Source: Natronomonas sp.
GTDB taxonomy: Archaea > Halobacteriota > Halobacteria > Halobacteriales > Haloarculaceae
NCBI RefSeq assembly: GCF_028274965.1
Contig: NZ_JAQCNO010000018.1
Location: forward strand, 27,178 to 91,177
Direction of reading: 5' to 3'
DNA length: 64,000 nucleotides
Shown: positions 1 through 7,795 of the stretch, piece after piece
How positions within the stretch are numbered: the first letter of the stretch is position 1
Layout: every line of letters begins with the position of its first letter
Program-made: the position numbers and the translations under genes
Notes under the pieces: generated by a model
The model's database searches: none
What the model was told of the DNA's origin: nothing
The model's input: the letters and a program-made list of their open reading frames with translations, nothing else

Positions 1-461
1 CGCGGGAACGCCATGTCGTCGGCGTCGATCAAAAGCGGGACGAAGTAGTTCGAGAAGGCCGCGATGATCGGCGTCCCGAAGAGAAACAGCATCGTGATGC
101 CGTGGCTCGTCAGGAGCGCGTTGTACATCTCGGGGCTGATGTACGTCTCCGCGGCCGTGAACAGTTCGAACCGCATTATCATAACCGACACGCCGCCCCA
201 GAGGAAGGCGATGACGCCGTACATCCCATAGAGGATGCCGATGTCCTTGTGGTCGACGGTCGTCAGCCACCGGGTGATCCCGGAGGGTTTGTGTGCGAGT
301 CCGCTTCCTGGTTCATGTGCGTGCCCGCCATCGGTGGCGACCCGGGTGCGATCGACGAACGGGAGGCGTCCCCACCAGCCGTTCACCCGGGCGACGAACC
401 CGAGCGCGGCGAGGAAGACCGCCCCCACGAGGGCTGCCATCGCGAGCTGTTCTGCAACCAT
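1..461 (-). CDS. coxA: Heme-copper terminal oxidase subunit I (N-terminal part, runs off the left edge)
   Basis: Catalytic subunit of the aerobic terminal oxidase, reducing O2 to water at a heme-copper centre and pumping protons across the membrane. The ATG is at 461 and 153 codons lie in the window; the rest is outside. A first membrane helix (about residues 3-24) and a polar linker lead to the family hallmark DHKDIGILYGMYG (residues 70-82). A second helix follows, then TSHGITMLF, where His120 is the expected low-spin heme ligand. It is the last gene of the coxB-coxC-DUF-DUF-coxA series. There are 160 bp between it and the upstream gene, with a TATA-like GTTTTAAC on the minus strand at 580-587. 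Subunit type (a, b or o heme) cannot be told from this part. Confidence 0.95.
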   Translation of the reverse strand, partial: MVAEQLAMAALVGAVFLAALGFVARVNGWWGRLPFVDRTRVATDGGHAHEPGSGLAHKPSGITRWLTTVDHKDIGILYGMYGVIAFLWGGVSVMIMRFELFTAAETYISPEMYNALLTSHGITMLFLFGTPIIAAFSNYFVPLLIDADDMAFP

Positions 462-621
462 GGTTGTCTACTCCGTACGTCGGTCCGCGGGTACAGAAAG
501 GTTGCGCTCTCAGACCCGGCGACAGACGGCGCCTCCGGGGACACTCCGGCGGCGCAGCGGTCACCGCGCCGCTCGAAGGGTTAAAACACCGACACGGGCC
601 GACCGGGGCGTCGGCTCGGGG

Positions 622-912
622 CTACTCCTCGCCGGCCGATCGGGCGACCTCGGCGTCGGCCTCGGAGTACCCCGGCTCCGCCTGCTCGTCGTCCCTGCTC
701 CCCTCGATCGCGTTCCCCGAGTAGTACGTCAACATTAACAGGGCGATCCCGGGGATGATGACGAGGCTCATCTGGACGAGGACGATGAGCGGATCGCCGG
801 GAAACGGCGCCAACACGAGAAAGAGCAGCACGAAAAACAGGAGGATACCGAGCGGTATGAAGTTGACCGACAGGTCCAGCATCGTTTCGCGGTCGAAGAT
901 GCGGTCACTCAT
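622..912 (-). CDS. Small two-helix membrane protein of the cox cluster (DUF6684-like)
   Basis: A 96-residue protein with two hydrophobic helices (about residues 14-36 and 44-66) and an acidic, Glu/Asp-rich C-terminal tail. Small proteins of this kind sit between oxidase subunit genes in haloarchaea, and I recall the name DUF6684 for the family; no biochemical role is known to me. Its place between coxC and coxA suggests an oxidase accessory or assembly role (inference). A TATA-like element on the minus strand at 935-946 lies about 28 bp upstream of the ATG, so it probably has its own leaderless transcript. Confidence 0.8.
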   Translation of the reverse strand: MSDRIFDRETMLDLSVNFIPLGILLFFVLLFLVLAPFPGDPLIVLVQMSLVIIPGIALLMLTYYSGNAIEGSRDDEQAEPGYSEADAEVARSAGEE

Positions 913-934
913 TACGCCCTCTAGAGGTGCGATG

Positions 935-946
935 GGTAATAGGTTA
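935..946 (-). promoter_or_regulatory. TATA-like element for the 622-912 gene
   Basis: The minus strand reads TAACCTATTACC, centred about 28 bp upstream of the ATG at 912. This spacing is expected for an archaeal TATA box serving a leaderless or nearly leaderless transcript. Confidence 0.5.
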
Positions 947-1003
947 CACGGTCGGTGCCAGGGCTTGAGCGCGGGCGTCGGGGTACGCCCCGGAGCCGGG
1001 CGT

Positions 1004-1402
1004 TCAGCGCCGCAGTACTCTCGGCGCGGCGACGCCGAGCGCGGCGAGCACCACGCCCGTTCCGGTCACCGTGATCCCCCGCTGTTCGACCGCGTTGCCA
1101 GAGACGGCGCCGAGGAAACTGCTCGGGGCCGTGACGTCCGCCTGCGTCGCGAGGATGAGCACGCCGACCGCACAGAGCGCCACGCCGAGCCCCGAGAGCA
1201 GCCGCCACGGCGAGGCGACGTAGCCCGCCTCGTGGACGATCCCGGAGACGCTGCCGACGAACATCGCGAGCCCGCCGATCGCGAGCGGGTAGAACCCGAA
1301 GACGATCCCGATCTCGCTGAACACGAGCCCGAGGACCACGACGATCGGCCACGGGCTCGTCTTGTCGTACCGGTCGGACGCCGGTTCGGACTCCGTGCTC
1401 AT
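1004..1402 (-). CDS. Four-helix membrane protein of the cox cluster (DUF7541-like)
   Basis: A 132-residue protein with four predicted membrane helices and a short polar N-terminus beginning MSTESEPASDRYDKTSPWP. The open frame extends upstream to 1510. I chose the ATG at 1402 because the extension is Arg-rich non-protein-like sequence and a TATA-like element at 1422-1430 falls 24 bp upstream. It sits 62 bp after coxC on the same strand. It resembles haloarchaeal cox-cluster proteins of unknown function; an assembly or accessory role in the oxidase is inferred only from position. Confidence 0.8.
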   Translation of the reverse strand: MSTESEPASDRYDKTSPWPIVVVLGLVFSEIGIVFGFYPLAIGGLAMFVGSVSGIVHEAGYVASPWRLLSGLGVALCAVGVLILATQADVTAPSSFLGAVSGNAVEQRGITVTGTGVVLAALGVAAPRVLRR

Positions 1403-1421
1403 ACGCACCCATCGGCGCGGC

Positions 1422-1430
1422 GGTAAAAAG
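1422..1430 (-). promoter_or_regulatory. TATA-like element for the 1004-1402 gene
   Basis: The minus strand reads CTTTTTACC, about 24 bp before the ATG at 1402. It lies in the 62-bp gap after coxC. Confidence 0.5.
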
Positions 1431-1464
1431 ACGCGTCGGTTGCCGACCGTCGGCCCGAGATCGA

Positions 1465-2337
1465 TCAGACGATCGCGCCGACGTATAACACGACGACGAG
1501 AAACACCCACACGATGTCGACGAAGTGCCAGTACATCGAGACCGTGCTGACGGAGACGTGCTTTTCGGCGGAGTAATGCCCGTACAGCGCCCGGATGAAC
1601 AGGATCGAGAGCAGCACCGCCCCGAGGCTGACGTGGAGGCCGTGCAGCCCCGTCAGCCCGTAGAAGGCCGTCCCGTAGGCGCCGTCGGTGAGGCTGAACC
1701 CGAGGTGGACGATGAACTCGTAGTACTCGTAGACCTGCCCCGCGAGGAAGACGAGCCCGAGCCCGAGCGTCGCCCCGAGGAGCCGGACGAACCGCGTCCG
1801 GTCGCCGTTCAACAGCGCGTGGTGCGCGTAGTGGATCGTCACCGAACTCGCGATCAACACGAGCGTGTTCGCGATCACCAGCGTGCTCAACACCTCGCCG
1901 TCGGCGACGATCGGCGGGAGGTCACTCCACGACCCCGCGCGGATGAAGAAGTAGTAGATGAACCCGGCCCCGAAGGTCGCGACCTCCGTCGCGAGGAACA
2001 GAAGCATCGTCAGCTTCAGCGGGAAGCCGAAATCGGCGGCCTCGCCCTCCCAGAAATCGACGATGAAGGCGTGGTACAGCCAGCCGTACAGGCCGGTGAG
2101 GAACACGAACGTGCTCAGAACGAAGACGGCGCCGCCCGCGACCGGGCTGACGATCGGACTCTGTCCCTGCCCCAGGACGTACAGCGCCGCGCCGATGTAG
2201 AACCCCGAGCCGCCGAGAGCGCTGATAAACGGCCACCACGAGGCCTCTCCGAAGCCCTTGGGCCAGTCCTCGACCGCCGGGAGGTGGTGCTCACTATCGT
2301 GGCCGTGGCCCCGGCCGTCGTCGGTTTCGATGCTCAT
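1465..2337 (-). CDS. coxC: Heme-copper oxidase subunit III
   Basis: A 290-residue subunit III. It is a seven-helix membrane protein that stabilises subunit I and its proton uptake in the terminal oxidase. After a His/Asp-rich N-terminus come seven hydrophobic segments. Family features include the FPLKLTMLLFLATEVATFGAGF helix-II region, a late GLHGLHVSLG segment (HGxH type) and a C-terminal MYWHFVDIVWVFLF-like helix. It follows coxB by 64 bp on the same strand. A TATA-like GTTTTTATC on the minus strand at 2360-2368, 27 bp before the ATG, suggests it can also be transcribed independently. Confidence 0.96.
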   Translation of the reverse strand: MSIETDDGRGHGHDSEHHLPAVEDWPKGFGEASWWPFISALGGSGFYIGAALYVLGQGQSPIVSPVAGGAVFVLSTFVFLTGLYGWLYHAFIVDFWEGEAADFGFPLKLTMLLFLATEVATFGAGFIYYFFIRAGSWSDLPPIVADGEVLSTLVIANTLVLIASSVTIHYAHHALLNGDRTRFVRLLGATLGLGLVFLAGQVYEYYEFIVHLGFSLTDGAYGTAFYGLTGLHGLHVSLGAVLLSILFIRALYGHYSAEKHVSVSTVSMYWHFVDIVWVFLVVVLYVGAIV

Positions 2338-2359
2338 AGTCGCGTGGTACGGCCGGAAC

Positions 2360-2368
2360 GATAAAAAC
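2360..2368 (-). promoter_or_regulatory. TATA-like element for coxC
   Basis: The minus strand reads GTTTTTATC, centred 27 bp upstream of the coxC ATG at 2337 and inside the coxB-coxC gap. The position fits a leaderless coxC transcript. Confidence 0.55.
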
Positions 2369-2401
2369 CCATCTGATGCCGCCGGCCGCTCCCGTCGGCT
2401 C

Positions 2402-3160
2402 TCACTCCTGGGCTCGCTGCTCGCTGAGCCACTCGTCGTACGCCTCGGGTTCCATGACGATGAACTCGCCGTTCATCTGGGAGTGTCCCGCGCCGCAGTA
2501 CTGCGTGCAGTAGAACTGGTAGCTCCCCGTCTCGTAGGCCTCCGTCTTGATCGTGTTGTACTCGCCGACGAAGGCCGACTGCTTCAGCCCCAACTCGGGG
2601 ACGTGCAGCATGTGCAGCCAGAAGGACGAGTAGATGTGCAGGTAGACGGGCCTGTTGGCCGGTATGCGTATCTCGTTTCTCGCCGTCACCGCACCCTCGT
2701 CGTAGTGTGACTCCCAGGCGTAGGTGTACGCCTCGACCTCGACCTCGACGGCGTTCGTCTCGTCCTCGTAGGGGCCGACGGCCCCCTCGAGGTCCTCGCT
2801 GACGGCCGGTTCGATCCGGTCCTCGCTGTCGATCGGCGTCCCGACCTCCTCGACGGCCAACACCTGATAGGAGGCGAGTCCGACGAAGAGCAACACGACC
2901 GCCGTCGTGATCGTCCACGTGATCTCCAGGCGGCGGTTCTCTCTGGTTGGCTTCGGGTCGTCGTTGTTCTTGAACTTGACGACCGCGTAGATGAGGATCG
3001 CCTCGACGATGATCGCGATCGGTATCGCCGCGTACAGAAGCGTCGTGTTGAGATCGGTGATGAGCTCGTCGTTGATGCTGCTCTGTGCCGCCGCCGGCTC
3101 GACCGCTACGAGCGCGAGAACCCCCACGACCGCGACCGGCAGGATACGGCGCACGTTCAT
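2402..3160 (-). CDS. coxB: Heme-copper oxidase subunit II with CuA site
   Basis: A 252-residue subunit II, which takes electrons from a donor and passes them through a binuclear CuA centre to subunit I. A cleavable signal-like segment (about residues 1-26) precedes two membrane helices (about 36-58 and 80-102). The outer cupredoxin domain carries the CuA ligands: a His in LHMLHVPELG and the cluster CTQYCGAGHSQM (C-x3-C-x3-H-x2-M). The frame is open to 3259. I chose the ATG at 3160 because it gives a normal signal peptide and has a TATA-like element 28 bp upstream. It is first in the minus-strand oxidase series and divergent from ctaB. Confidence 0.96.
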   Translation of the reverse strand: MNVRRILPVAVVGVLALVAVEPAAAQSSINDELITDLNTTLLYAAIPIAIIVEAILIYAVVKFKNNDDPKPTRENRRLEITWTITTAVVLLFVGLASYQVLAVEEVGTPIDSEDRIEPAVSEDLEGAVGPYEDETNAVEVEVEAYTYAWESHYDEGAVTARNEIRIPANRPVYLHIYSSFWLHMLHVPELGLKQSAFVGEYNTIKTEAYETGSYQFYCTQYCGAGHSQMNGEFIVMEPEAYDEWLSEQRAQE

Positions 3161-3183
3161 TATCGGGTCTTGGAAACACTCGG

Positions 3184-3192
3184 TCAAATAAC
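3184..3192 (-). promoter_or_regulatory. TATA-like element for coxB in the coxB/ctaB divergent region
   Basis: The minus strand reads GTTATTTGA, centred about 28 bp before the coxB ATG at 3160. The 98-bp gap 3161-3258 must hold both divergent promoters. On the plus strand, GTGTAAGTG near 3226-3234 is a weaker candidate for ctaB. Confidence 0.5.
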
Positions 3193-3258
3193 TGCCGCCT
3201 TCCCCCCGCGGTGTCGAAAGCGGGAGGTGTAAGTGCTCGCGGACCGAACAGTAGGACA

Positions 3259-4635
3259 ATGCGTACGCCCGAGTTCGTTCCGGTCCTCTCGGCCGCCGTC
3301 GTCGGCGTGTACGTCCTCGTGATCGTCGGCGCGACCGCGGCGCTCGCCGACGCCGCGGCCGCCTGCGGCGGGTGGCCGCTGTGTTCGGGCGACCTCTCGG
3401 ACCCGGCCGTCCTCGTCGCGCTGCTTCATCGCCTCGCGGCCGCGACCGTCGGCGTCGTCGTCGTCGCCGCGGCGCTTCTCGGCTGGTCGGACGGCTCGCG
3501 CCGGGTCAGGGCCGCCCTCGCGCTCGCCGTGGCGCTGTACCCGATCCAGGCCGCCATCGGCGGCGTGTTGGCGACCGGTTCGGGGGTCGAACGGCTCCAC
3601 GTCCTCGTCGCGATGGCGATCTTTGTGGCCCTCGTCGCGGCGCTCGCGTGGCACCTGGAGGCGGAGACCGGACGCGACGACGCCCCCGAGACGACCCCCG
3701 AGGCGCCGACGGTCCCTGCGATCGGGACCGACGGGGACGCCGAGCGGCCGGCGGTCGCGGCGCTTTCGCCCCTCAAGCGGCTCAAAACGACCGTCGGCGC
3801 GTACGTCCGGCTGATGAAACCGCGGCTGATGTGGCTGCTCTGTCTCGTCGCCGCCGCCGGCATGGTTCTGGCCGGTCGCCCCTCGGTCGGCACCGTGGCG
3901 TTCACGCTCGGCGGGGGCGTGTTGGCGATCGGCGCGTCGGGAACGTTCAACCACGTCCTCGAGCGGGACATCGACCGCCGGATGGAGCGGACCGCCGACC
4001 GCCCCCTCGCCACCCACGACGTGCCGGTCCGGAACGCGCTCGCCTTCGGCGGCGTCCTGACCGTCGCGTCGCTTTGGGCGTTCCTCTCGGTGAACCTCCT
4101 CACGGCCGCGCTCGGGCTCGCGGCGATCGTCTTCTACAGCGTCGTCTACACGCTCATACTGAAACCGAACACGGTCCAAAACACCGTCCTCGGCGGCGCT
4201 GCGGGGGCGCTCCCGGCGCTGATCGGGTACGTCGCCGTCGCGGACCGGATCGGTCTGGTCGGCCTCGTCCTGGCCGGGCTCATCTTCGTGTGGACGCCCG
4301 CGCACTTCTATAACCTCGCGTTGGCGTACCGCGACGACTACGAACGCGGCGGCTTCCCGATGATGCCCGTCGTCCGCGGTGAGACCGAAACGAGAAAGCA
4401 GATCCTCCTGTACCTCGGGGCGACGCTTCTGGGTGCGGGCGTCCTCGCGACCGTCTCGGACCTCGGGTGGCTCTTCGGGGCAACGACGGTGCTCGTCGGC
4501 ACCGTGTTCCTGTGGATGGTCGTCAGGCTCCACTACGAACAGTCCGAGGGCGCCGCATTCCGGGCGTTCCACGCCTCGAACGCGTATCTCGGTCTCGTCC
4601 TCGTCGCGGTCGTCGTCGACGGGCTCGCGGTATGA
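3259..4635 (+). CDS. ctaB: Heme o synthase (protoheme IX farnesyltransferase) with N-terminal CtaA-like half
   Basis: A 458-residue membrane protein that farnesylates heme b to heme o for the oxidase encoded next door. The C-terminal part (about 180-458) is a UbiA-type prenyltransferase with NHVLERDID and RRMERTADRP, the Asp-rich motif that binds prenyl diphosphate. A second Asp motif is YRDDYERGG. The N-terminal 135 residues form four helices with ACGGWPLC and His in LLHRLAA and ERLHVLV, resembling one half of heme A synthase. Haloarchaeal heme o synthases are known to carry such an extra N-terminal section. A linker rich in Thr/Pro/Glu joins the parts. The start at 3259 follows the divergent promoter region. 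The stop overlaps the next start (ATGA). Confidence 0.93.
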   Translation: MRTPEFVPVLSAAVVGVYVLVIVGATAALADAAAACGGWPLCSGDLSDPAVLVALLHRLAAATVGVVVVAAALLGWSDGSRRVRAALALAVALYPIQAAIGGVLATGSGVERLHVLVAMAIFVALVAALAWHLEAETGRDDAPETTPEAPTVPAIGTDGDAERPAVAALSPLKRLKTTVGAYVRLMKPRLMWLLCLVAAAGMVLAGRPSVGTVAFTLGGGVLAIGASGTFNHVLERDIDRRMERTADRPLATHDVPVRNALAFGGVLTVASLWAFLSVNLLTAALGLAAIVFYSVVYTLILKPNTVQNTVLGGAAGALPALIGYVAVADRIGLVGLVLAGLIFVWTPAHFYNLALAYRDDYERGGFPMMPVVRGETETRKQILLYLGATLLGAGVLATVSDLGWLFGATTVLVGTVFLWMVVRLHYEQSEGAAFRAFHASNAYLGLVLVAVVVDGLAV

Positions 4636-5321
4636 TGCCCGTCCGAAACGCGGTCGGAACGCTCGAGGACTCCACCCGTCGCACCGCTGTCTACACCGCC
4701 GTCACCGCCAATACGCTCGTGTTGGCGGTCCTCCTGTACAGCTACGTCAGCGGCCGGACGCCGACGGCGTACTGGTTTTTTCCGATCGTCTGGATCACCG
4801 TCGGCGTCTGGGCGCTCGTCCGGACCACCCCGGACCCCGCCGACAGCCGGACGACGTACGCCGCCGCCGCGATCGGGGCCGGGTACTTCCTCGTGTTGGC
4901 CGCCGTCGGGGGGATCGTCACCCCGGCGTCCGGCCCGGCGGTCGGGCTGACGGTGCAGTTCACCGAGCTCCCGCCGGGGTGGAACCCCGCGGTGCTGTAC
5001 GACGGCTCGCTCGTCCAGTTCGCCGTCGTCCCCTACTCGACGTTCGGCTACTTCGTCCTCGCGTACCTCGTCTACGCGACCGCGATCGAGGCCAGAGGCG
5101 CCGTCGCCGGCGGACTGCTCGGGCTCTTTTCGTGCGTCTCCTGTACCGTTCCGGTCATCGCGTCGGCCTTCGGCAGCGTCGTCGGCGGAGCGGCCGTGAC
5201 GACGGCGGTACAGACGCAGACCTACGGCCTCGGGACGGCCGTCTTCGTTGTGACAGTTCTCCTGTTGCTCTACCGGCCGGGGCTCGAGCGGCTCCGGCGG
5301 CTCCGGCGGCTGCGCTCCTGA
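4632..5321 (+). CDS. Seven-helix membrane protein of the cox cluster (DUF7546-like)
   Basis: A 229-residue integral membrane protein with about seven hydrophobic segments and a basic C-terminus (LERLRRLRRLRS). Its ATG overlaps the ctaB stop by 4 nt, so the two are surely co-transcribed and probably translationally coupled. A conserved-looking FSCVSCTVPVIAS segment near residue 170 carries two Cys. Cysteines of this spacing in a membrane protein beside oxidase genes could bind copper or heme (inference). I recall similar haloarchaeal proteins under the label DUF7546; no function is established to my knowledge. Confidence 0.8.
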   Translation: MMPVRNAVGTLEDSTRRTAVYTAVTANTLVLAVLLYSYVSGRTPTAYWFFPIVWITVGVWALVRTTPDPADSRTTYAAAAIGAGYFLVLAAVGGIVTPASGPAVGLTVQFTELPPGWNPAVLYDGSLVQFAVVPYSTFGYFVLAYLVYATAIEARGAVAGGLLGLFSCVSCTVPVIASAFGSVVGGAAVTTAVQTQTYGLGTAVFVVTVLLLLYRPGLERLRRLRRLRS

Positions 5322-5386
5322 GCGACCACACCTCTTCGGCCACCCGCGAACGGCAGCCTTTAGACGCATCCCCTCTCGAATCGGGT

Positions 5387-6289
5387 ATGGTCGTCAACGC
5401 CGAGAACGTTCGTCGGCAGTACGGGGAGGCCGTCGCGCTCTCGGGCGTTTCGCTGTCGATCTCGGCGGGCGAAATATTCGCACTCATCGGCCCGAACGGG
5501 GCGGGGAAGACGACGCTGATCCGCGCGCTGACCGGGACCACCGACGCCGAGGGCGAGGTGTCGCTGTTCGGTCGGCCGCCGACCGACGTCGCCCGCCACC
5601 GGATCGGGCTGCTCCCCCAGGAGTTCGCGCCCGCAGAGCGGCTGACCGCGCGCGAGCTGATCGCGTACTACGCGGGGCTGTACGACGACGCCCGCGACCC
5701 CGACTCGGTGCTCGAGGACGTCGGTCTCACCGACAGCGCAACGACGCACTACGAGGACCTCTCAGGGGGGCAAAAGCGCCGCGCCTGCGTCGGGACGGCC
5801 CTCGTCAACGACCCCGAACTGCTGGTCCTCGACGAGCCGACGACCGGGATCGACCCCGCGGGCCGCCGGGACCTCTGGCGGCTCATCGAGGCGCTCGCCG
5901 ACGGCGGCACGACGGTCCTGCTGACGACGCACTACATGGCGGAAGCCGAGACGCTCGCCGACCGCGTCGGGCTGCTCGCGGCCGGCGAACTCGTCGCGAT
6001 CGACTCGCCGGCCGCGTTGATCGCCCGCCACGGCGGCGACAGCCGCCTCGTGATCGAGGCCGACGACGAGACGCGGGCGGAGGCGGCGCTCGAAGCTGCC
6101 GGCTACGAGCGGCTCCCGGACGCGCGATACGTCGCCGTGGCGGCCGGTCCGAGGGAGATCCCGGCGGTCGTCGACGCCTTGACCGACGCCGACGTCGCCT
6201 ACGACGGGCTCGCCTGGCGACAGCCCACCCTCGAGGACGTCTACGTCGCGCTGACCGGCACCGACGTCTCGACGGGGGGCGAGGCGTGA
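5387..6289 (+). CDS. ABC transporter ATP-binding protein (ABC-2 / CcmA-NosF type)
   Basis: A 300-residue ATPase for a two-component ABC exporter. Walker A is GPNGAGKTT (about residue 35), the signature is LSGGQKRR, and Walker B is LLVLDEPTTGIDP, followed by a switch His in LLTTHYMAEAE. The C-terminal 80 residues form the extra domain seen in drug- or copper-type exporters. The ATG at 5387 follows the membrane protein by 65 bp. The stop overlaps the permease start (GTGA), so the two form one unit. Position in the oxidase cluster suggests export linked to oxidase or cofactor assembly; the substrate is unknown. Confidence 0.9.
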   Translation: MVVNAENVRRQYGEAVALSGVSLSISAGEIFALIGPNGAGKTTLIRALTGTTDAEGEVSLFGRPPTDVARHRIGLLPQEFAPAERLTARELIAYYAGLYDDARDPDSVLEDVGLTDSATTHYEDLSGGQKRRACVGTALVNDPELLVLDEPTTGIDPAGRRDLWRLIEALADGGTTVLLTTHYMAEAETLADRVGLLAAGELVAIDSPAALIARHGGDSRLVIEADDETRAEAALEAAGYERLPDARYVAVAAGPREIPAVVDALTDADVAYDGLAWRQPTLEDVYVALTGTDVSTGGEA

Positions 6290-7074
6290 GCCGTCCCCGC
6301 CGGATCGGGGCCGAGGCCACCGCCGCCTGGCACGCCTTCGTCCGCCGTCGGACGGCGGTGTTTTTCACCTTCTTTTTCCCCGTCATCATCGTCTTCATCT
6401 TCGGCGTGTTGGTCCGGACCGACCCGGCCGGTGGCGGGCTTTTCGCCGAGCCGCCGGGGTACTACGTGGCGGGCTATCTCGCCGTCGTCGTCCTGTTCAC
6501 GCCGCTGTCCCGCGTCGGCAGCGAGGTCGCCCGCCACCGCGCCGGCAACCGCTTCGAGAAGCTCGCAACGACGCCGCTGACGCGGGCCGAGTGGCTCTTC
6601 GCACAGACGCTCGTCAACGTCGTTGTCATCGGGCTGGCGTCGTTTCTGATCCTGGTTTCGGTCGTCCTCTCGACCGGCGCGGCCTTCGTCGCCTCGCCGC
6701 TCGCCGTCGCGTACGTCGCCCTCGGCGTCGCGCTGTTCTGTGGGTTCGGCGCGCTGTTGGGTCGCCTCGCGGACTCACAGGACGGCGTCATCGCCGCGTC
6801 GAACGGCGTTGCGCTCCCGCTTTTGTTCCTCTCGGAGACGTTCGTCCCGCCGGACATGCTCCCGGCGTGGTTCGTCCCGCTGATCGAACTGTCGCCGCTC
6901 ACGTACTTCGCCCGCGGGCTCCGGGCGGCGACGTACGACCCGTCGACGCCGGCCGCGAGCACCGCGCGGGCGGGCCTCGTCGGCGCGGACCCGATCGCAA
7001 ACCTCGTCGTCCTCGCGGCCCTCTCGGTCGGCTTCTTCGTCGCCGGCGCGTACGCGCTCCCGCGGACCGACTGA
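6286..7074 (+). CDS. ABC-2 type transporter permease
   Basis: A 262-residue membrane protein with six helices typical of ABC-2 permeases. These include a long cytoplasmic RVGSEVARHRAGNRFEKLATTPLTR coupling segment and a FVPPDMLPAWFVPLIELSPLTYF motif before the last helices. It starts with GTG at 6286, overlapping the ATPase stop by 4 nt. The two subunits would form a homodimer-plus-homodimer exporter. No substrate can be read from the sequence; NosFY-like and drug-exporter relatives both share this architecture. Confidence 0.9.
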   Translation: MSRPRRIGAEATAAWHAFVRRRTAVFFTFFFPVIIVFIFGVLVRTDPAGGGLFAEPPGYYVAGYLAVVVLFTPLSRVGSEVARHRAGNRFEKLATTPLTRAEWLFAQTLVNVVVIGLASFLILVSVVLSTGAAFVASPLAVAYVALGVALFCGFGALLGRLADSQDGVIAASNGVALPLLFLSETFVPPDMLPAWFVPLIELSPLTYFARGLRAATYDPSTPAASTARAGLVGADPIANLVVLAALSVGFFVAGAYALPRTD

Positions 7075-7086
7075 CCCCCGCCTCGC

Positions 7087-7791
7087 TCACTCGAGCGCCT
7101 CTAAGACCGGGATCTCCGCGCGCTGCGTCTCGGTCAGGTCCTCGCGGTACACGCCGTCGGGCTTCGCGAACGGTCCGTCCGTCCGGATCGTCCGGGTCGG
7201 CGTACAGATCGCGTCGATCGGCACGTCGTGTCGGGCCGGCCGCACCTCCTCGGAGATCACCTGCTCGTCGTGGACGGTCGTCACGACCGGCGTCTCCGCG
7301 CCCACCCGATCGAACTCCCTGAGAACCCCGTACTCGAGGTCGCTGTACCCCTCGCCCTTCCCGATCCGGACGCCGGCCTCGGTCACCGCGACGCTCCCGG
7401 CAACGATCGCGTCGATCTCGGGGACCGCCTCGGGCCCTCTCGGCACCCCGAACTCCGACACCTTCGAGACCGTCGCAGCGGCGTCGGTGTCGTCGATCCC
7501 CGCCGGGTCGAGTTCGAGAAAACAGGCCCGCTGCGTGAGCCGCGGGACGGCCATGTACACCGTCGTTCCCCGATCCAACAGCCGGCGTCTAAGCGGGAGC
7601 TGCGGGGCGTCCGGGTTCGCTTTGACCGCCTCTGCCTCCGCCAGCGCCGGCAGCGACATAGCCCGCTCGGCGGCCGCCGCCGCGCCCTCGAAGTTGGTGA
7701 TCCGGCCCTGCGGCGGGAACGGGAACCGCGCGAGCCCGGCCTCCTCGAGGCGGTCCCAGACCCGCGTCCGGATCGCCTCCTTTTGTGACAT
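7087..7791 (-). CDS. 5-formyltetrahydrofolate cyclo-ligase family protein
   Basis: A 234-residue protein of the MTHFS fold. The enzymes convert 5-formyl-THF to methenyl-THF with ATP. Seen here are the N-terminal SQKEAIRTRVWDRLEE helix, an ATP/substrate region around TVYMAVPRL, and the family motif RIGKGEGYSDLEYG (about residue 150). The C-terminal VHDEQVISEEVRPARHDVPIDAICTP stretch matches the usual metal/ATP-binding end of this family. Archaeal members may act on pterins other than THF. It ends 12 bp from the convergent ABC permease and starts 4 bp after the stop of the DUF420 gene upstream, so those two are probably one transcript. Confidence 0.88.
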   Translation of the reverse strand: MSQKEAIRTRVWDRLEEAGLARFPFPPQGRITNFEGAAAAAERAMSLPALAEAEAVKANPDAPQLPLRRRLLDRGTTVYMAVPRLTQRACFLELDPAGIDDTDAAATVSKVSEFGVPRGPEAVPEIDAIVAGSVAVTEAGVRIGKGEGYSDLEYGVLREFDRVGAETPVVTTVHDEQVISEEVRPARHDVPIDAICTPTRTIRTDGPFAKPDGVYREDLTETQRAEIPVLEALE

Positions 7792-7795
7792 CGCC

